This document shows, piece by piece, positions 42,773 through 51,637 of a DNA stretch of 64,000 nucleotides (within the stretch, counting starts at the first letter, position 1; each line of letters begins with the position of its first letter). The translations under genes were made by a program, and so were the position numbers. The notes beneath the pieces are model-generated. The model was given only the letters and a program-made list of their open reading frames with translations, did not search any database and had not been told where the DNA came from. This DNA is from Paenibacillus alvei DSM 29 (lineage in GTDB: Bacteria > Bacillota > Bacilli > Paenibacillales > Paenibacillaceae), in assembly GCF_000293805.1 (NCBI RefSeq), contig NZ_AMBZ01000006.1, positions 310,001 to 374,000 of the forward strand. The letters run 5' to 3'.

Positions 42773-43290
42773 ATTCGATTCCTCCTACGCATAAGATGTG
42801 AACTTTGCTCTGTCTTATCATTGATGTGTCGAAATGAAAAGCAATTTATAACGGTGAGTAAATCTAGTTGAAAAGCAAATCGTAGTGGTCAAAAGGTAGT
42901 TTGTATTATCATTGAGGTTGTTTTTTATACTAGTACGTAAACCATATCCTGTCAATCGATAAACGCTTTAACTTTATGAAAACTGCATTTTCGAATTATG
43001 AGCTGCTCGGTGCCATCCTCAAGTATCTTTAACCGTACAGGACAGCATTGCGAGGACCGATATGAATCGCTCTACTTCATTTTCAGGACAATCAAGACCT
43101 GCTTCGGCAAAGCATTCAAGCGATGATGAAGCAAGAAGCGATAGAGGATGTTGGATTGCATCCAGCACCCGCAGACCAGTTCGAAGGCAAACAGAACATC
43201 AACTTATGATCCCACGCCAAAATTCGTTAGGATGTTGTTCCTGTATATTCATGAAACTGCGACGATTATGGCAAGGGCTAGCAATTGCTC
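42773..43290 (-). other. Intergenic region with possible coding debris
   Basis: 518 bases. Near 43030-43110 the minus strand reads CFAEAGLDCPENEVERFISV and then a stop, and near 43120-43205 the plus strand reads MKQEAIEDVGLHPAPADQFEGKQN. Both are short and unsupported by starts. A 216-codon plus-strand frame from 43062 is mostly antisense to the AHSA1 gene and is not called. Confidence 0.3.
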
Positions 43291-43761
43291 TCATTCAGCG
43301 ATCTTCATACGCCTGTCAAGCTGTTCTAGTACCAATGGCCATGCTTGCTCATGTTGATTTTTGGAGACTTCGTCTGGAAAACCAGCATGCGTTAGGCTTA
43401 GCTTCGTTCCTTTGCCAAAGGGATGCAGACCAACGGTTACCACCGTCTCGGCTCCCTTCGTCCCCCCATTTCCTGTTACCCATGTCAGTTCTACTAGCCG
43501 ATCCTGTTCGAGTCGCAAAAATCTCCCATAATGCGGATGGCGCTCAACCACAAGCATGGAGTCTGGTCGGTATACGGTTTCAAAATAAAAAACCGAATTC
43601 ACCTCTCCCTTCATTATTACGCTCCCCGGTTCCGCGAACCAGTGATCAATCAGCCGTGTCCATGCTTCGTATAAAACTGCTGGAGGGTTCTGCATCTCAC
43701 GTTCCACCGTAAGCCGATAAGGCCTTGATGAGAGATCGGGCACTGCAATCGGTTCTGTCAT
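43291..43761 (-). CDS. SRPBCC/AHSA1-domain protein
   Basis: 156 residues with the START-like AHSA1 pattern: [26 protein letters not shown] near the start, [35 protein letters not shown] in the middle, and [35 protein letters not shown] at the end. The family binds hydrophobic ligands or modulates chaperones; the specific role is unknown. The downstream stop is in a dense, possibly eroded region. Confidence 0.88.
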   Translation of the reverse strand: MTEPIAVPDLSSRPYRLTVEREMQNPPAVLYEAWTRLIDHWFAEPGSVIMKGEVNSVFYFETVYRPDSMLVVERHPHYGRFLRLEQDRLVELTWVTGNGGTKGAETVVTVGLHPFGKGTKLSLTHAGFPDEVSKNQHEQAWPLVLEQLDRRMKIAE

Positions 43762-44098
43762 AAAGAAATCAATCCTTCCTTGTATGTAAAAGTGTTATAT
43801 ACCACCTTATACATTTCATTTTCTCCAATATATCCTACTTGGAACCCTGTTTAAACAATGCTCAATCTTCTCCATAACCCATGTAATAGGCAATAATAGT
43901 ATCTTCGTTAAAATGACTTTCCTGCGATAGTATGCCTTATCTTTAAAACGAGAACTCTATAAAAATATAGATAAAATTTAAGAAAACCGAAAATCTTTTG
44001 CATGTATAATGAACTGTGAAACGACAATAATGCTAGTATGCACAAGGCCTGTTTGTCCCCTGGACAAACAGTTAACCAATTAAGGAGTGAAGCCAACC
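43762..44098 (+). promoter_or_regulatory. Region upstream of the VOC gene with a perfect dyad
   Basis: A -10-like TATAAT at 44005-44010 lacks a clear -35. CTGTTTGTCC (44049-44058) and GGACAAACAG (44062-44071) form a perfect 10-base inverted repeat with a 3-base loop, about 9 bases before the AAGGAG site. It may be a repressor operator or an mRNA hairpin; there is no T-run. Confidence 0.5.
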
Positions 44099-44527
44099 AT
44101 GTCCATCCATCCTTATCTCAACTTCAACGGCAACTGCCGTGAGGCAGTCGAGTACTATGCCGAAGTGTTCGGGCTAGACAAGCCTCACATCATGACATTT
44201 GGGGACACACCATCAGATCCATCCAACCCTCTTCCTGAGGAGGCCAATAATTTGGTCATGCACACACGACTGAACATCCAGGGAACCATCGTGATGTTTT
44301 CTGACGTATGCCCGGGCATGCCGTTCCAAGCTGGCAATAATATCACTCTTTCCATTGTTGACACAGATGTCGATAAATTGACATCCATCTTCAACAAGCT
44401 TAAGGAAGGCGGACAAGTAGGCATGGAGCTTCAAGAAACATTCTGGAGCAAAGCCTACGGCAACTTGACGGATAAATTCGGCATTCAATGGCAAATCAAT
44501 CATGATAATGGTGACTTTTCAAGCTAA
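44099..44527 (+). CDS. VOC-superfamily protein (PhnB-like)
   Basis: 142 residues from ATG 44099 with AAGGAG upstream; the in-frame GTG at 44087 is too close to that site. PhnB/glyoxalase-type pattern: YLNFNGNCREAVEYYAEVFGLDKPHIMTFGD, VMHTRLNIQGTIVMFSDVCPGMPFQAGNNITLSI and FWSKAYGNLTDKFGIQWQIN. Such proteins are often small-molecule binding or resistance factors; the substrate is unknown. Confidence 0.9.
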   Translation: MSIHPYLNFNGNCREAVEYYAEVFGLDKPHIMTFGDTPSDPSNPLPEEANNLVMHTRLNIQGTIVMFSDVCPGMPFQAGNNITLSIVDTDVDKLTSIFNKLKEGGQVGMELQETFWSKAYGNLTDKFGIQWQINHDNGDFSS

Positions 44528-44549
44528 TCACATCACACAGCATTGCCCT

Positions 44550-44600
44550 AAGAAGGATGTATGCCTCTTCACGATAAAGGATGGCGCATCCTTCTTACTT
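44550..44600 (+). terminator. Terminator of the VOC gene
   Basis: AAGAAGGATG (44550-44559) pairs with CATCCTTCTT (44587-44596), followed by ACTTATTTAT. Confidence 0.75.
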
Positions 44601-45062
44601 ATTTATACGTATGAACCACGCTTCGATCCCTGTTCATCCCTCAAAAGTTAATGCGGTTTAATTAATTTTTATAATAACAAGTGCAATCTAATTAAAATAT
44701 TTCGTTCACACTTTATTCACACTTTCAAGTATGATAGAGACAAATAACGACACCAAGATTCCACAACATGTCTCCCTTCTATATCTCAACCACGAATGTG
44801 CTAGCTCAAGAATCCCGCTTTATCACTAATCATTTTCCTGTATTCCTTCATTACTTTGGCTGATTTTTGCTTCGTATATGAACTCTATTGAGTTTATATA
44901 AAAAGAGTTGCTAGAAGCTATATTCATAGCGTCATCTAGGAGCTCCCTGTTTTTTTTGACAACCTAATAAGGAAAGGAGGCCGACGTTCAAGTTTAAAGG
45001 GTTTAACATTTCATTTTGAATGGTTTTCGCGAGATCCCCATTATTCTTAGGAGGTAGATAGT
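44601..45062 (+). other. Long upstream region of the AA10 gene
   Basis: 462 bases without a gene. AT-rich, with possible promoter boxes (two TTCACA copies, then TATGAT around 44707-44736) and a leader containing a good AAGGAGG at ~44975 not followed by a proper start. The real ribosome site (TAGGAGG) is just before 45063. A long 5' leader is likely. Confidence 0.4.
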
Positions 45063-46412
45063 GTGAATCAACTGCGCATGTCCAACCCCATAACAATGAA
45101 GCTGTTTGTCGGTCTTGGCGCAATGCTCGTAACCGTTATTTGTATGGTGCTTTTTGCTGATAAAGCCTTTGGTCATGGCTATGTCGAGGGGCCAGCAAGT
45201 AGAGCTGCTTTGTGTAAAACAGGTCAGAATAAAAACTGCGGAGCTGTCCAATATGAGCCGCAAAGTTTGGAAGCGCTTAAGGGATTTCCGAGTGCTGGCC
45301 CTGCGGACGGCAAAATTGCAAGCGCTAACGGCGCCTTCCCTGAACTGGATGAGCAATCCGCCACTCGCTGGACGAAGGTCAACATCACTCCTGGACAAAA
45401 CACGTTCAACTGGAAACTAACCGCAGCTCATGCAACAACAAGCTGGAAATACTATATTACGAAGGAAAATTGGAACGCTAACGCAAAGCTGACTCGCGAT
45501 TCCTTCGATTTAACACCATTCTGCAGCGTTAATTATGGAGGCGTTCGCCCGCCATTCACGTATTCGGATACTTGTAATGTACCGAACCGTACAGGATATC
45601 ATGTCATCCTCGCAGTATGGGAGATTGCCGATACTGCAAACGCTTTCTATAATGTTATCGACGTTAACTTCGGCGGTTCGAACCCTGGTCACAACCAGCC
45701 TCCTACTGCTCCTGCAAACTTGGCAGTAACGACAACAACGGCAACAAGCGTGTCCTTGAAATGGGATGCTTCTTCTGACAACGTTGGTGTAACCGGTTAC
45801 AATATTTACAATGGAAGTTCTCTTGTAGGAACGGTTTCAGGCTCTACACTCACCTATACGGTAAACGGTCTCACCTCCAATACAGCATACACATTTACCG
45901 TGAAGGCGTTGGATGCTGCTGGCAACCAATCTGCTGCAAGCAATGCAGTAAGTGTTACCACACCAACGGTTCCTATTGATAACGAGCCGCCAACTGCACC
46001 AAAAAACTTGCATGTAATGGGTACACCAACATCCACTTCCGTATCACTGATGTGGAGCCCATCAACGGATAATGTTGGCGTCGCCGGTTACCGCATTTAT
46101 AGCGGTACAACATTAGTTGCTACTGTATCAGGAACGACTACGGATTATGTGGTTACAGGCTTGAGCCCGAAGACAACGTATACGTTTACGGTTCGCGCAT
46201 TCGATGCTGCTGGCAATGTGTCTGCCGACAGCAATGCTATTTCTGCTACAACTGCTGATGCACCTGCTGTAGCTCCTTGGGAAGTAAATAAAGCTTATGC
46301 GGTTGGCGACAAAGTTACTTTCAATGGCACAGTCTACGAATGCCGTCAGCCTCATACCGCAATAGCTGGCTGGGAGCCGCCTAATGTTCCAGCATTATGG
46401 GATGTAAAATAA
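45063..46412 (+). CDS. Secreted AA10 lytic polysaccharide mono-oxygenase with FnIII and CBM5/12
   Basis: 449 residues from a GTG start. A signal peptide (hydrophobic 12-32) is cut so that His38 ([11 protein letters not shown]) becomes residue 1; with the His in [15 protein letters not shown] it forms the copper brace. The AA10 domain spans about 38-205. Two fibronectin III repeats follow (about 218-305 and 312-400; both with SVSLKWD/SVSLMWS...NVGV.GY.IY). A C-terminal CBM5/12 ([42 protein letters not shown]) ends the protein. It oxidatively cleaves crystalline chitin (or cellulose) outside the cell. Substrate is inferred from the CBM. Confidence 0.95.
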   Translation: MNQLRMSNPITMKLFVGLGAMLVTVICMVLFADKAFGHGYVEGPASRAALCKTGQNKNCGAVQYEPQSLEALKGFPSAGPADGKIASANGAFPELDEQSATRWTKVNITPGQNTFNWKLTAAHATTSWKYYITKENWNANAKLTRDSFDLTPFCSVNYGGVRPPFTYSDTCNVPNRTGYHVILAVWEIADTANAFYNVIDVNFGGSNPGHNQPPTAPANLAVTTTTATSVSLKWDASSDNVGVTGYNIYNGSSLVGTVSGSTLTYTVNGLTSNTAYTFTVKALDAAGNQSAASNAVSVTTPTVPIDNEPPTAPKNLHVMGTPTSTSVSLMWSPSTDNVGVAGYRIYSGTTLVATVSGTTTDYVVTGLSPKTTYTFTVRAFDAAGNVSADSNAISATTADAPAVAPWEVNKAYAVGDKVTFNGTVYECRQPHTAIAGWEPPNVPALWDVK

Positions 46413-46439
46413 GTAATTGTATCGTTGAGCATTACAAAA

Positions 46440-46474
46440 AGAGTCGTCCACGGAATCCCTCGGACGACTCTTTG
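46440..46474 (+). terminator. Terminator of the AA10 gene
   Basis: AGAGTCGTCC (46440-46449) pairs with GGACGACTCT (46462-46471), then TTTG; an A-run precedes it, so it may work in both directions. Confidence 0.85.
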
Positions 46475-46526
46475 CTATGTATCACTTCAGCAATAAAACA
46501 TATAAATAAGTCAACAGTCATGTTCG

Positions 46527-46940
46527 TTATTCAACTTGTGAATAAATCATAATTTCATCCGCTCTCAGAATGACTCGTCCTTCAACAGATGCCTCGCCTT
46601 TGCCAATCGTAAATCCCTTTTTGCTTCGCAGCACCTCATATGTCAGATCCAGCTTGTCACCCGCATATGCTCGTCCGAGTGATTCAACCCCCTTCAAGGA
46701 AGACAAGAGTCCTAAGCTCCCCGGCTGACGATGAATCGCTGTAAATGCGCCTAATTGAGCAAGTGCTTCAATAATGAGCGTGTCTGGCATAAAGGGCATA
46801 GCAGCGGATATGAACCATTCATTATGGGTAATATGCTTGTAGCCATGAGCTGACTTCCCCTCCTCTATATGAGTAACGCGATCAATCATAAGAAAGGGAT
46901 ATCGATGCGGCAATGCAGCCATCACTTCTTGAGTGTTCAC
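46527..46940 (-). CDS. FabZ-like hotdog protein lacking the usual catalytic His
   Basis: 137 residues from a GTG start eight bases after AAGGAG; an ATG further upstream has no site. Opening ALPHRYPFLMIDRV and later SLKGVESLGRAYAGDKLDLTYEVLRSKKGFTIGKGEASVEGRVI are typical FabZ. In FabZ the helix begins GHFPxxPVMPGVLxxEA with the catalytic His. Here the line is SAAMPFMPDTLIIEALAQLGAF, with the GHFP block gone and only the Glu kept. It may be a non-catalytic or differently acting paralogue, perhaps binding acyl-ACP. Confidence 0.85.
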   Translation of the reverse strand: MNTQEVMAALPHRYPFLMIDRVTHIEEGKSAHGYKHITHNEWFISAAMPFMPDTLIIEALAQLGAFTAIHRQPGSLGLLSSLKGVESLGRAYAGDKLDLTYEVLRSKKGFTIGKGEASVEGRVILRADEIMIYSQVE

Positions 46941-47056
46941 AGTATCAACTCCTTGACATCTTTCACCAACCACTACCAATTATTTCATACAATTGGATTG
47001 ATGTAAAGAAGCTAAGCGGACATATCATGTCGACTTAGCTTCACATTTATCTATCT

Positions 47057-48400
47057 TTATTTTTCTGTAATGTATGGCTCATTTCGTTCTTCCTGCCATA
47101 TCAACCCCAGCAGATAGCCGAGGATCCCGCCTGCAATGGCTGGAACCAACCATCCAATCCCCTCATTGTACAGCGGAATCTGCTTCAGCCACGGCATGAT
47201 AGAGTCAAACTCAATATGAGCTTGCTTCAACCCGTCAAATATACTGATTAAGAATGTACCGAGCAGCGCCCCAACATACACAGACCGACGGCCGCCGAAC
47301 AAACGATGCACCAGTGACAAAATAATTAAAACGATAGATACTGGATAGATAACAAGCAAAATTGGAATGGATATCGAAATAATCTTATTCAAACCTAGAT
47401 TCGCCACCAATAATCCAAGAACACAAATGATAAATGCGATCTGGTTATAAGTCAGTCGATGGATCAATTTTGAAAAATACTGACTGCACGCGGATACTAG
47501 TCCAATACAAGTGGTGAGACATGCAAGGGTAACAATACCGGCCAACAGCATTAATCCATATTGTCCGAACAACTGCTGTACGATTGACGTTAGAAGCTGC
47601 CCGCCATTTTGCGCGTATCCGTGCGCGGTAACACTGGTTACCCCCAAAAATCCGAGTGCCGCATAAACCAAAGACAACCCGATCCCTGCAATAATAGCTG
47701 CTTGTATCGCTGCTTTCGTAATCGCTTGTTTATCCTTAACACCTTGATCACGAATCGCATTCAGCACAATAATGCCGAAAGCCAATGCAGCAATCGTATC
47801 CATCGTTAAATAGCCTTCCATAAATCCTTTGAATCCTGGTGAAGTCGCATATTCCTTGATTGCAGGCTGCACTTCCCCAAGCGGACCCATCATCGCTGCG
47901 ATAAACATGATTGCGATCGAGATCAACAGCAGGGGCGTTAATATATTCCCTACTCTCACAACCAGCTTAGAAGGATTCAAGCATAACCAATATACGACAC
48001 AGAAAAAAACAAATGTGTAAGCCAATAAGACCCAATTGCTTGATTGGAGTGATTCGGGCACAAAGGAGCGCATCCCCATTTCAAATGCAACGTTGGCAAC
48101 GCGTGGAATACCCATCGATGGACCAATCGACAAATAGACGATAACGGCGAATAATATGCCGAACTTCGGATGTACCCTTCCGGCTAGATGTTGCATATCT
48201 CGTCCCGACAAGGCGATTGCGATTACCGTCAACAATGGCAGTCCCACACCAGTCAAGATGAAACCTGCTATCGCATATACGAAATGATCTCCCGCCTGCT
48301 GCCCTAAGATTGGCGGAAATATTAAATTCCCTGCTCCAAAAAATAATGAAAAGAGCATGAGTCCCACGAAAAATACGTGGGTTCTCGACAATGACTTCAT
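47057..48400 (-). CDS. brnQ: Branched-chain amino acid transporter BrnQ
   Basis: 447 residues, about 12 membrane helices. LIVCS-family features: FFGAGNLIFPPILGQQAGDHF in the first helix, NPSKLVVRVGNILTPLLL, GYLTMDTIAALAFGIIVLNAI, and FSKLIHRLTYNQIAFIICVLGLLVANLGL. It imports Ile, Leu and Val with Na+ or H+. The T-box leader just upstream reads an Ile codon, so expression should rise when charged tRNA-Ile is low. Confidence 0.96.
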   Translation of the reverse strand: MKSLSRTHVFFVGLMLFSLFFGAGNLIFPPILGQQAGDHFVYAIAGFILTGVGLPLLTVIAIALSGRDMQHLAGRVHPKFGILFAVIVYLSIGPSMGIPRVANVAFEMGMRSFVPESLQSSNWVLLAYTFVFFCVVYWLCLNPSKLVVRVGNILTPLLLISIAIMFIAAMMGPLGEVQPAIKEYATSPGFKGFMEGYLTMDTIAALAFGIIVLNAIRDQGVKDKQAITKAAIQAAIIAGIGLSLVYAALGFLGVTSVTAHGYAQNGGQLLTSIVQQLFGQYGLMLLAGIVTLACLTTCIGLVSACSQYFSKLIHRLTYNQIAFIICVLGLLVANLGLNKIISISIPILLVIYPVSIVLIILSLVHRLFGGRRSVYVGALLGTFLISIFDGLKQAHIEFDSIMPWLKQIPLYNEGIGWLVPAIAGGILGYLLGLIWQEERNEPYITEK

Positions 48401-48454
48401 CTTTTACTCCCCCTAGACTTCTTATACATATATTAAAGAGTTATCCCCATACAA

Positions 48455-48765
48455 CAAAAAAACCGTCCCTCGAAAGGGACGGATTTGATCCGCGTTACCA
48501 CCCATATTCATGCAGCTAGATGATAGACATAGGCTGTCCCAATCCATCTATCATTCCCGCTCCATGCAGCTCTTCTTCGCATATACTCGTAAATACGAAT
48601 TCCGAATAACGGTGGAATTTCCGGCGCAGCTTACTTACGAACGTTCCATTTGTTCAGCTGCGCTTCTCAGAGATGATGTTCAGTTATGCGCCGAACGTTG
48701 GCTTGCAGCAACTCACCAACTCTCTGGAGATCGGCATTCATAGCTTACTCGTTCTCGTCATTGAA
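48455..48765 (-). ncRNA. T-box leader, probable Ile specifier, with terminator
   Basis: On the minus strand the 14-nt T-box region reads GGGTGGTAACGCGGATC (48513-48495), followed by a terminator (CCGTCCCT/AGGGACGG, T7 at ~48460). Stem I elements are present: GAGTAAG (S-turn), CAGAGAGTTGGTG and CAAGCCAAC. The specifier loop reads GAAC-ATC-ATCTC, making ATC (complement of 48677-48675) the likely Ile codon. The 3' end of uncharged tRNA-Ile would disrupt the terminator and let brnQ be transcribed. Confidence 0.9.
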
Positions 48766-48872
48766 GTTCATTGTATTGATTCAAGTTGTTATCTATTGTC
48801 ACATGATTCCATCTATGATGTCAATGTACAATATCTCACAGAAGCTGCCGATAATTTCATCCTTAAAGCAAA

Positions 48873-48900
48873 CGAATCCGCCCACTATTGGGCGGATTCG
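48873..48900 (-). terminator. Terminator of the S8 protease gene
   Basis: CGAATCCGCCCA and TGGGCGGATTCG form a perfect 12-base stem with a CTAT loop, with TTTGCTTT on the minus strand. It lies ~70 bases after the SLH stop. Confidence 0.88.
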
Positions 48901-48967
48901 TCTGGCTTATCTCTGGATATTCATTACTTATTTGCTATTTTCCACTGTACTGCATATTTCTTTATTG

Positions 48968-51637
48968 CTATAGCTGATTCATAGACTTCATATATCGATA
49001 CAGCAGCATTGCCGCCTGTGCACGTGTAGAAGTCAGGTCACTTCCGAAGCGGTTACCACCGATTCCCTGAACCCATCCTTGATCTACCGCATGCGCAATT
49101 GCAGCTTGTTCATCTTGAGATAAGTGTGAAGTATCCGTAAATCTAGACTTCATCGCATGACGTACATCCGCAGCCGACCTCTGTACGAGCAACCGCACCA
49201 TTTCAGCCCGTGAAATTAGCTCATTAACATTGCCAGTTGCCCAGTATAAACGATCTGAATTTGCATTGCCTTCGTGTCCTTCTAGAGTCGGAGTCAAACG
49301 ATCAAGCATCATCAAAAATTGCGCACGAGTAATGGTCGCATTAGGTGTATAATGTCCCTTGCTCGTTCCATTGACAATATGCTGTGCAGCCAGTACCTCA
49401 ATCGCATCTTTACCCCAATGAGCTGCCAGATCTGTAAAACTTGGAGATAGCTCATGCACCGCATAGGCGCCAGATTGTGAGATGGTTAAGGCTAATCCAT
49501 ACGGATATCTGCTTGATCGATCAGCATATATCCATTTCTCATCCGTACTCTTTCGATATACGACTGTTTTGCGTGAATCTTTTACTTGCGTTATATCCCA
49601 TCGCAGAAGCAGTGTAACCGGATGAATGAACTTGCCGCTTTCCGTTGAAATGGCCACACGATCGGACACAAGCCGGACTTGATCGTTTTCAGCCACCATC
49701 AGCTGATCTGCCCCCTGAACAGATACATTCAGCTTGAATTGATCATTAGATAGATAATCGGATATGGCTTCATTCGGAATCGTCAGTTCAAATCCCCCAG
49801 ATGCGATGTGAAGCGCCTTGCCGGAAATCTGAAGCTGCTTCATCATTATTGCCTGGAAAGTAATCGATACTTGGCCGTAATTCTTAAAGTCCACATTCCG
49901 CAAATCCATCATCACTGGCTTATTTGCTGCGCCCTTAAGCTCGTCATTCATCCATTGAGCAAGAAGGGAAACCGATGCATTCTTTGTCAGCGACGTAGAA
50001 GCTGACTGCTCCACAAGATATCCGATCGTTTTGCCGTCAGCAACAACTGGAATCCGCTTATCTTTTTCAGGAACGGTTGTGCCTGAATTGGCCGAGCTGG
50101 ACGAACCGCCCGAGGACGCAGGCGGCTCATACGGAATAGCACTCTTCCTTCGCACCGTAACCACTGCTTCTGTTTGTTTGTCTTTGTAGAATACCGTTAT
50201 CGTTGCCCTGCCTTCGTTCCATCCTGTTACACTTCCTATATCATCTACCTTCGCGACATGCTCGTCAGAAGAACGGAACTGGAGATGCTCTCTGATTGGG
50301 GAAATTTTGACTTCCCCATCCCTATATACGACTGCTGCAACAGAAAGTGGCGCAGATTCACCTACATCTAATGCCAGCTTATCCGGATAAACGGTAATGG
50401 ATTGAAGCTCTGGTTCTTTGCCATCATCCCCGCGATGAACGGTAATCGTCGATTGGTCACTCCATTGCTGATAGGTGACTCGAACAACAGATGTCCCTTC
50501 GCTCACACCCGTAACATGTCCTGCTTGATCCACCTCTGCAATAGAACTGTCTGAGGACGTGAATCGTAAGCCTTCCGTCAACGGCATCGGTATCATATTG
50601 CCGTTCTCATACACAGCCGCTGTAACCGCAAGTGTTGACTGTTCACCTGTTTTCAGCGACACATCTCGAGGCTGCACGGTAATCGATGTAATCTCCCCAT
50701 TTTGGGCAGGGGCAATGTAATGAATTGCAATCGTTGGAGACTTACTCGTTGCTTGACCATTTGACTCTGCTACAGCATACAACTTGTTCTCACCACGTTC
50801 CAGTTGTACGGGAATCGCAAATTGTCCCTGCTGTACAACTCCAGTTCCGATGCGCGCGTCTTGGCGATATACATGGATCGTCGTACCGTCAGTTGGATAC
50901 ATTCCTTTTACAACTACATGAGCATCTGTAACCGTCGTTCCCGGCGCTGGTTCTGTAATGATCGGCTCTTCCGCAATCTTGGTAACGGTAGCTCGAATCA
51001 TGTAATTGCCATCGCTGTTCCCGATCTTTTTCCACGTACCGCGATCGTTCTTCCAGGAGCGTCCTGAATAATTGCCAAGCTTCGTCATCGACAAGCCCGG
51101 TACATTCGGCATTTCTCCCTCTTGAATGTACGCTACGTAGAAATCGCCATTGAAAATAACCGGATTCTGTATCGTCACATTCGTCCAAGATCCATTCCGC
51201 TTCGCCTTGCCTTCATAAGGACCCGCCACTACTTTACCAGGAAGACCATCAGGTCCGCTGGCATCATAAATCGCGTATTTGAACTTCTCTCCACCGGGAT
51301 TCGGCCATCCCTGATCCCAGAAGAAGAATTTCGCTCCCGTTACTTGTGCCGGCCCATCCGTTGTCATACGTACCGCAAACCCATTGCCGGAATCATAGAA
51401 AGCTTTTGCGTTATCTGCAACACCATCATCATAATGGATTTCTTCGGAAGATCCATGGAAGCCATGAAGGGCAAATGAAACGTTAACCGTGTCGTTGCCT
51501 GTAATCTTGACGTTGTCTTGCACGGATAAATAGTTTAGTACAGAGACGGACAATTGATAGTCACCTTCATAGGCTTCAAGCTCGAACTGTCCCTCTTGAT
51601 TCGTCAATACTGGTGCAATACGCACATCATTCAACAA
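48968..51637 (-). pseudogene. C-terminal half of the S8 protease: Big_2 and SLH domains (frame-broken)
   Basis: 889 codons in the frame next to the protease. In order: the end of a carboxypeptidase-regulatory-like repeat, a beta domain (EIHYDDGVADNAKAFYDSGNGFAVRMT), two Big_2 domains (TSITVQPRDVSLKTGEQSTL... and QSITVYPDKLALDVGESAPL...), a Ser-rich linker and C-terminal SLH repeats (FTDLAAHWGKDAIEVLAAQHIVNGTSKGHYTPNATITRAQF; TDTSHLSQDEQAAIAHAVDQGWVQG). SLH repeats bind pyruvylated wall polymers and anchor proteins to the surface. It has no start of its own and should be fused to the gene at 51631-55335. The missing base is in an A5 run near 51645. Confidence 0.9.

Noticed and set aside
43062..43712. 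216-codon plus-strand frame
   Set aside because: Largely antisense to the AHSA1-domain gene, rich in Ser/Arg/Pro and without a family pattern; the minus strand is clearly coding.
48510..48984. Plus-strand frames at 48510-48743 and 48673-48984
   Set aside because: They lie over the T-box leader and terminator and have no protein-family pattern.
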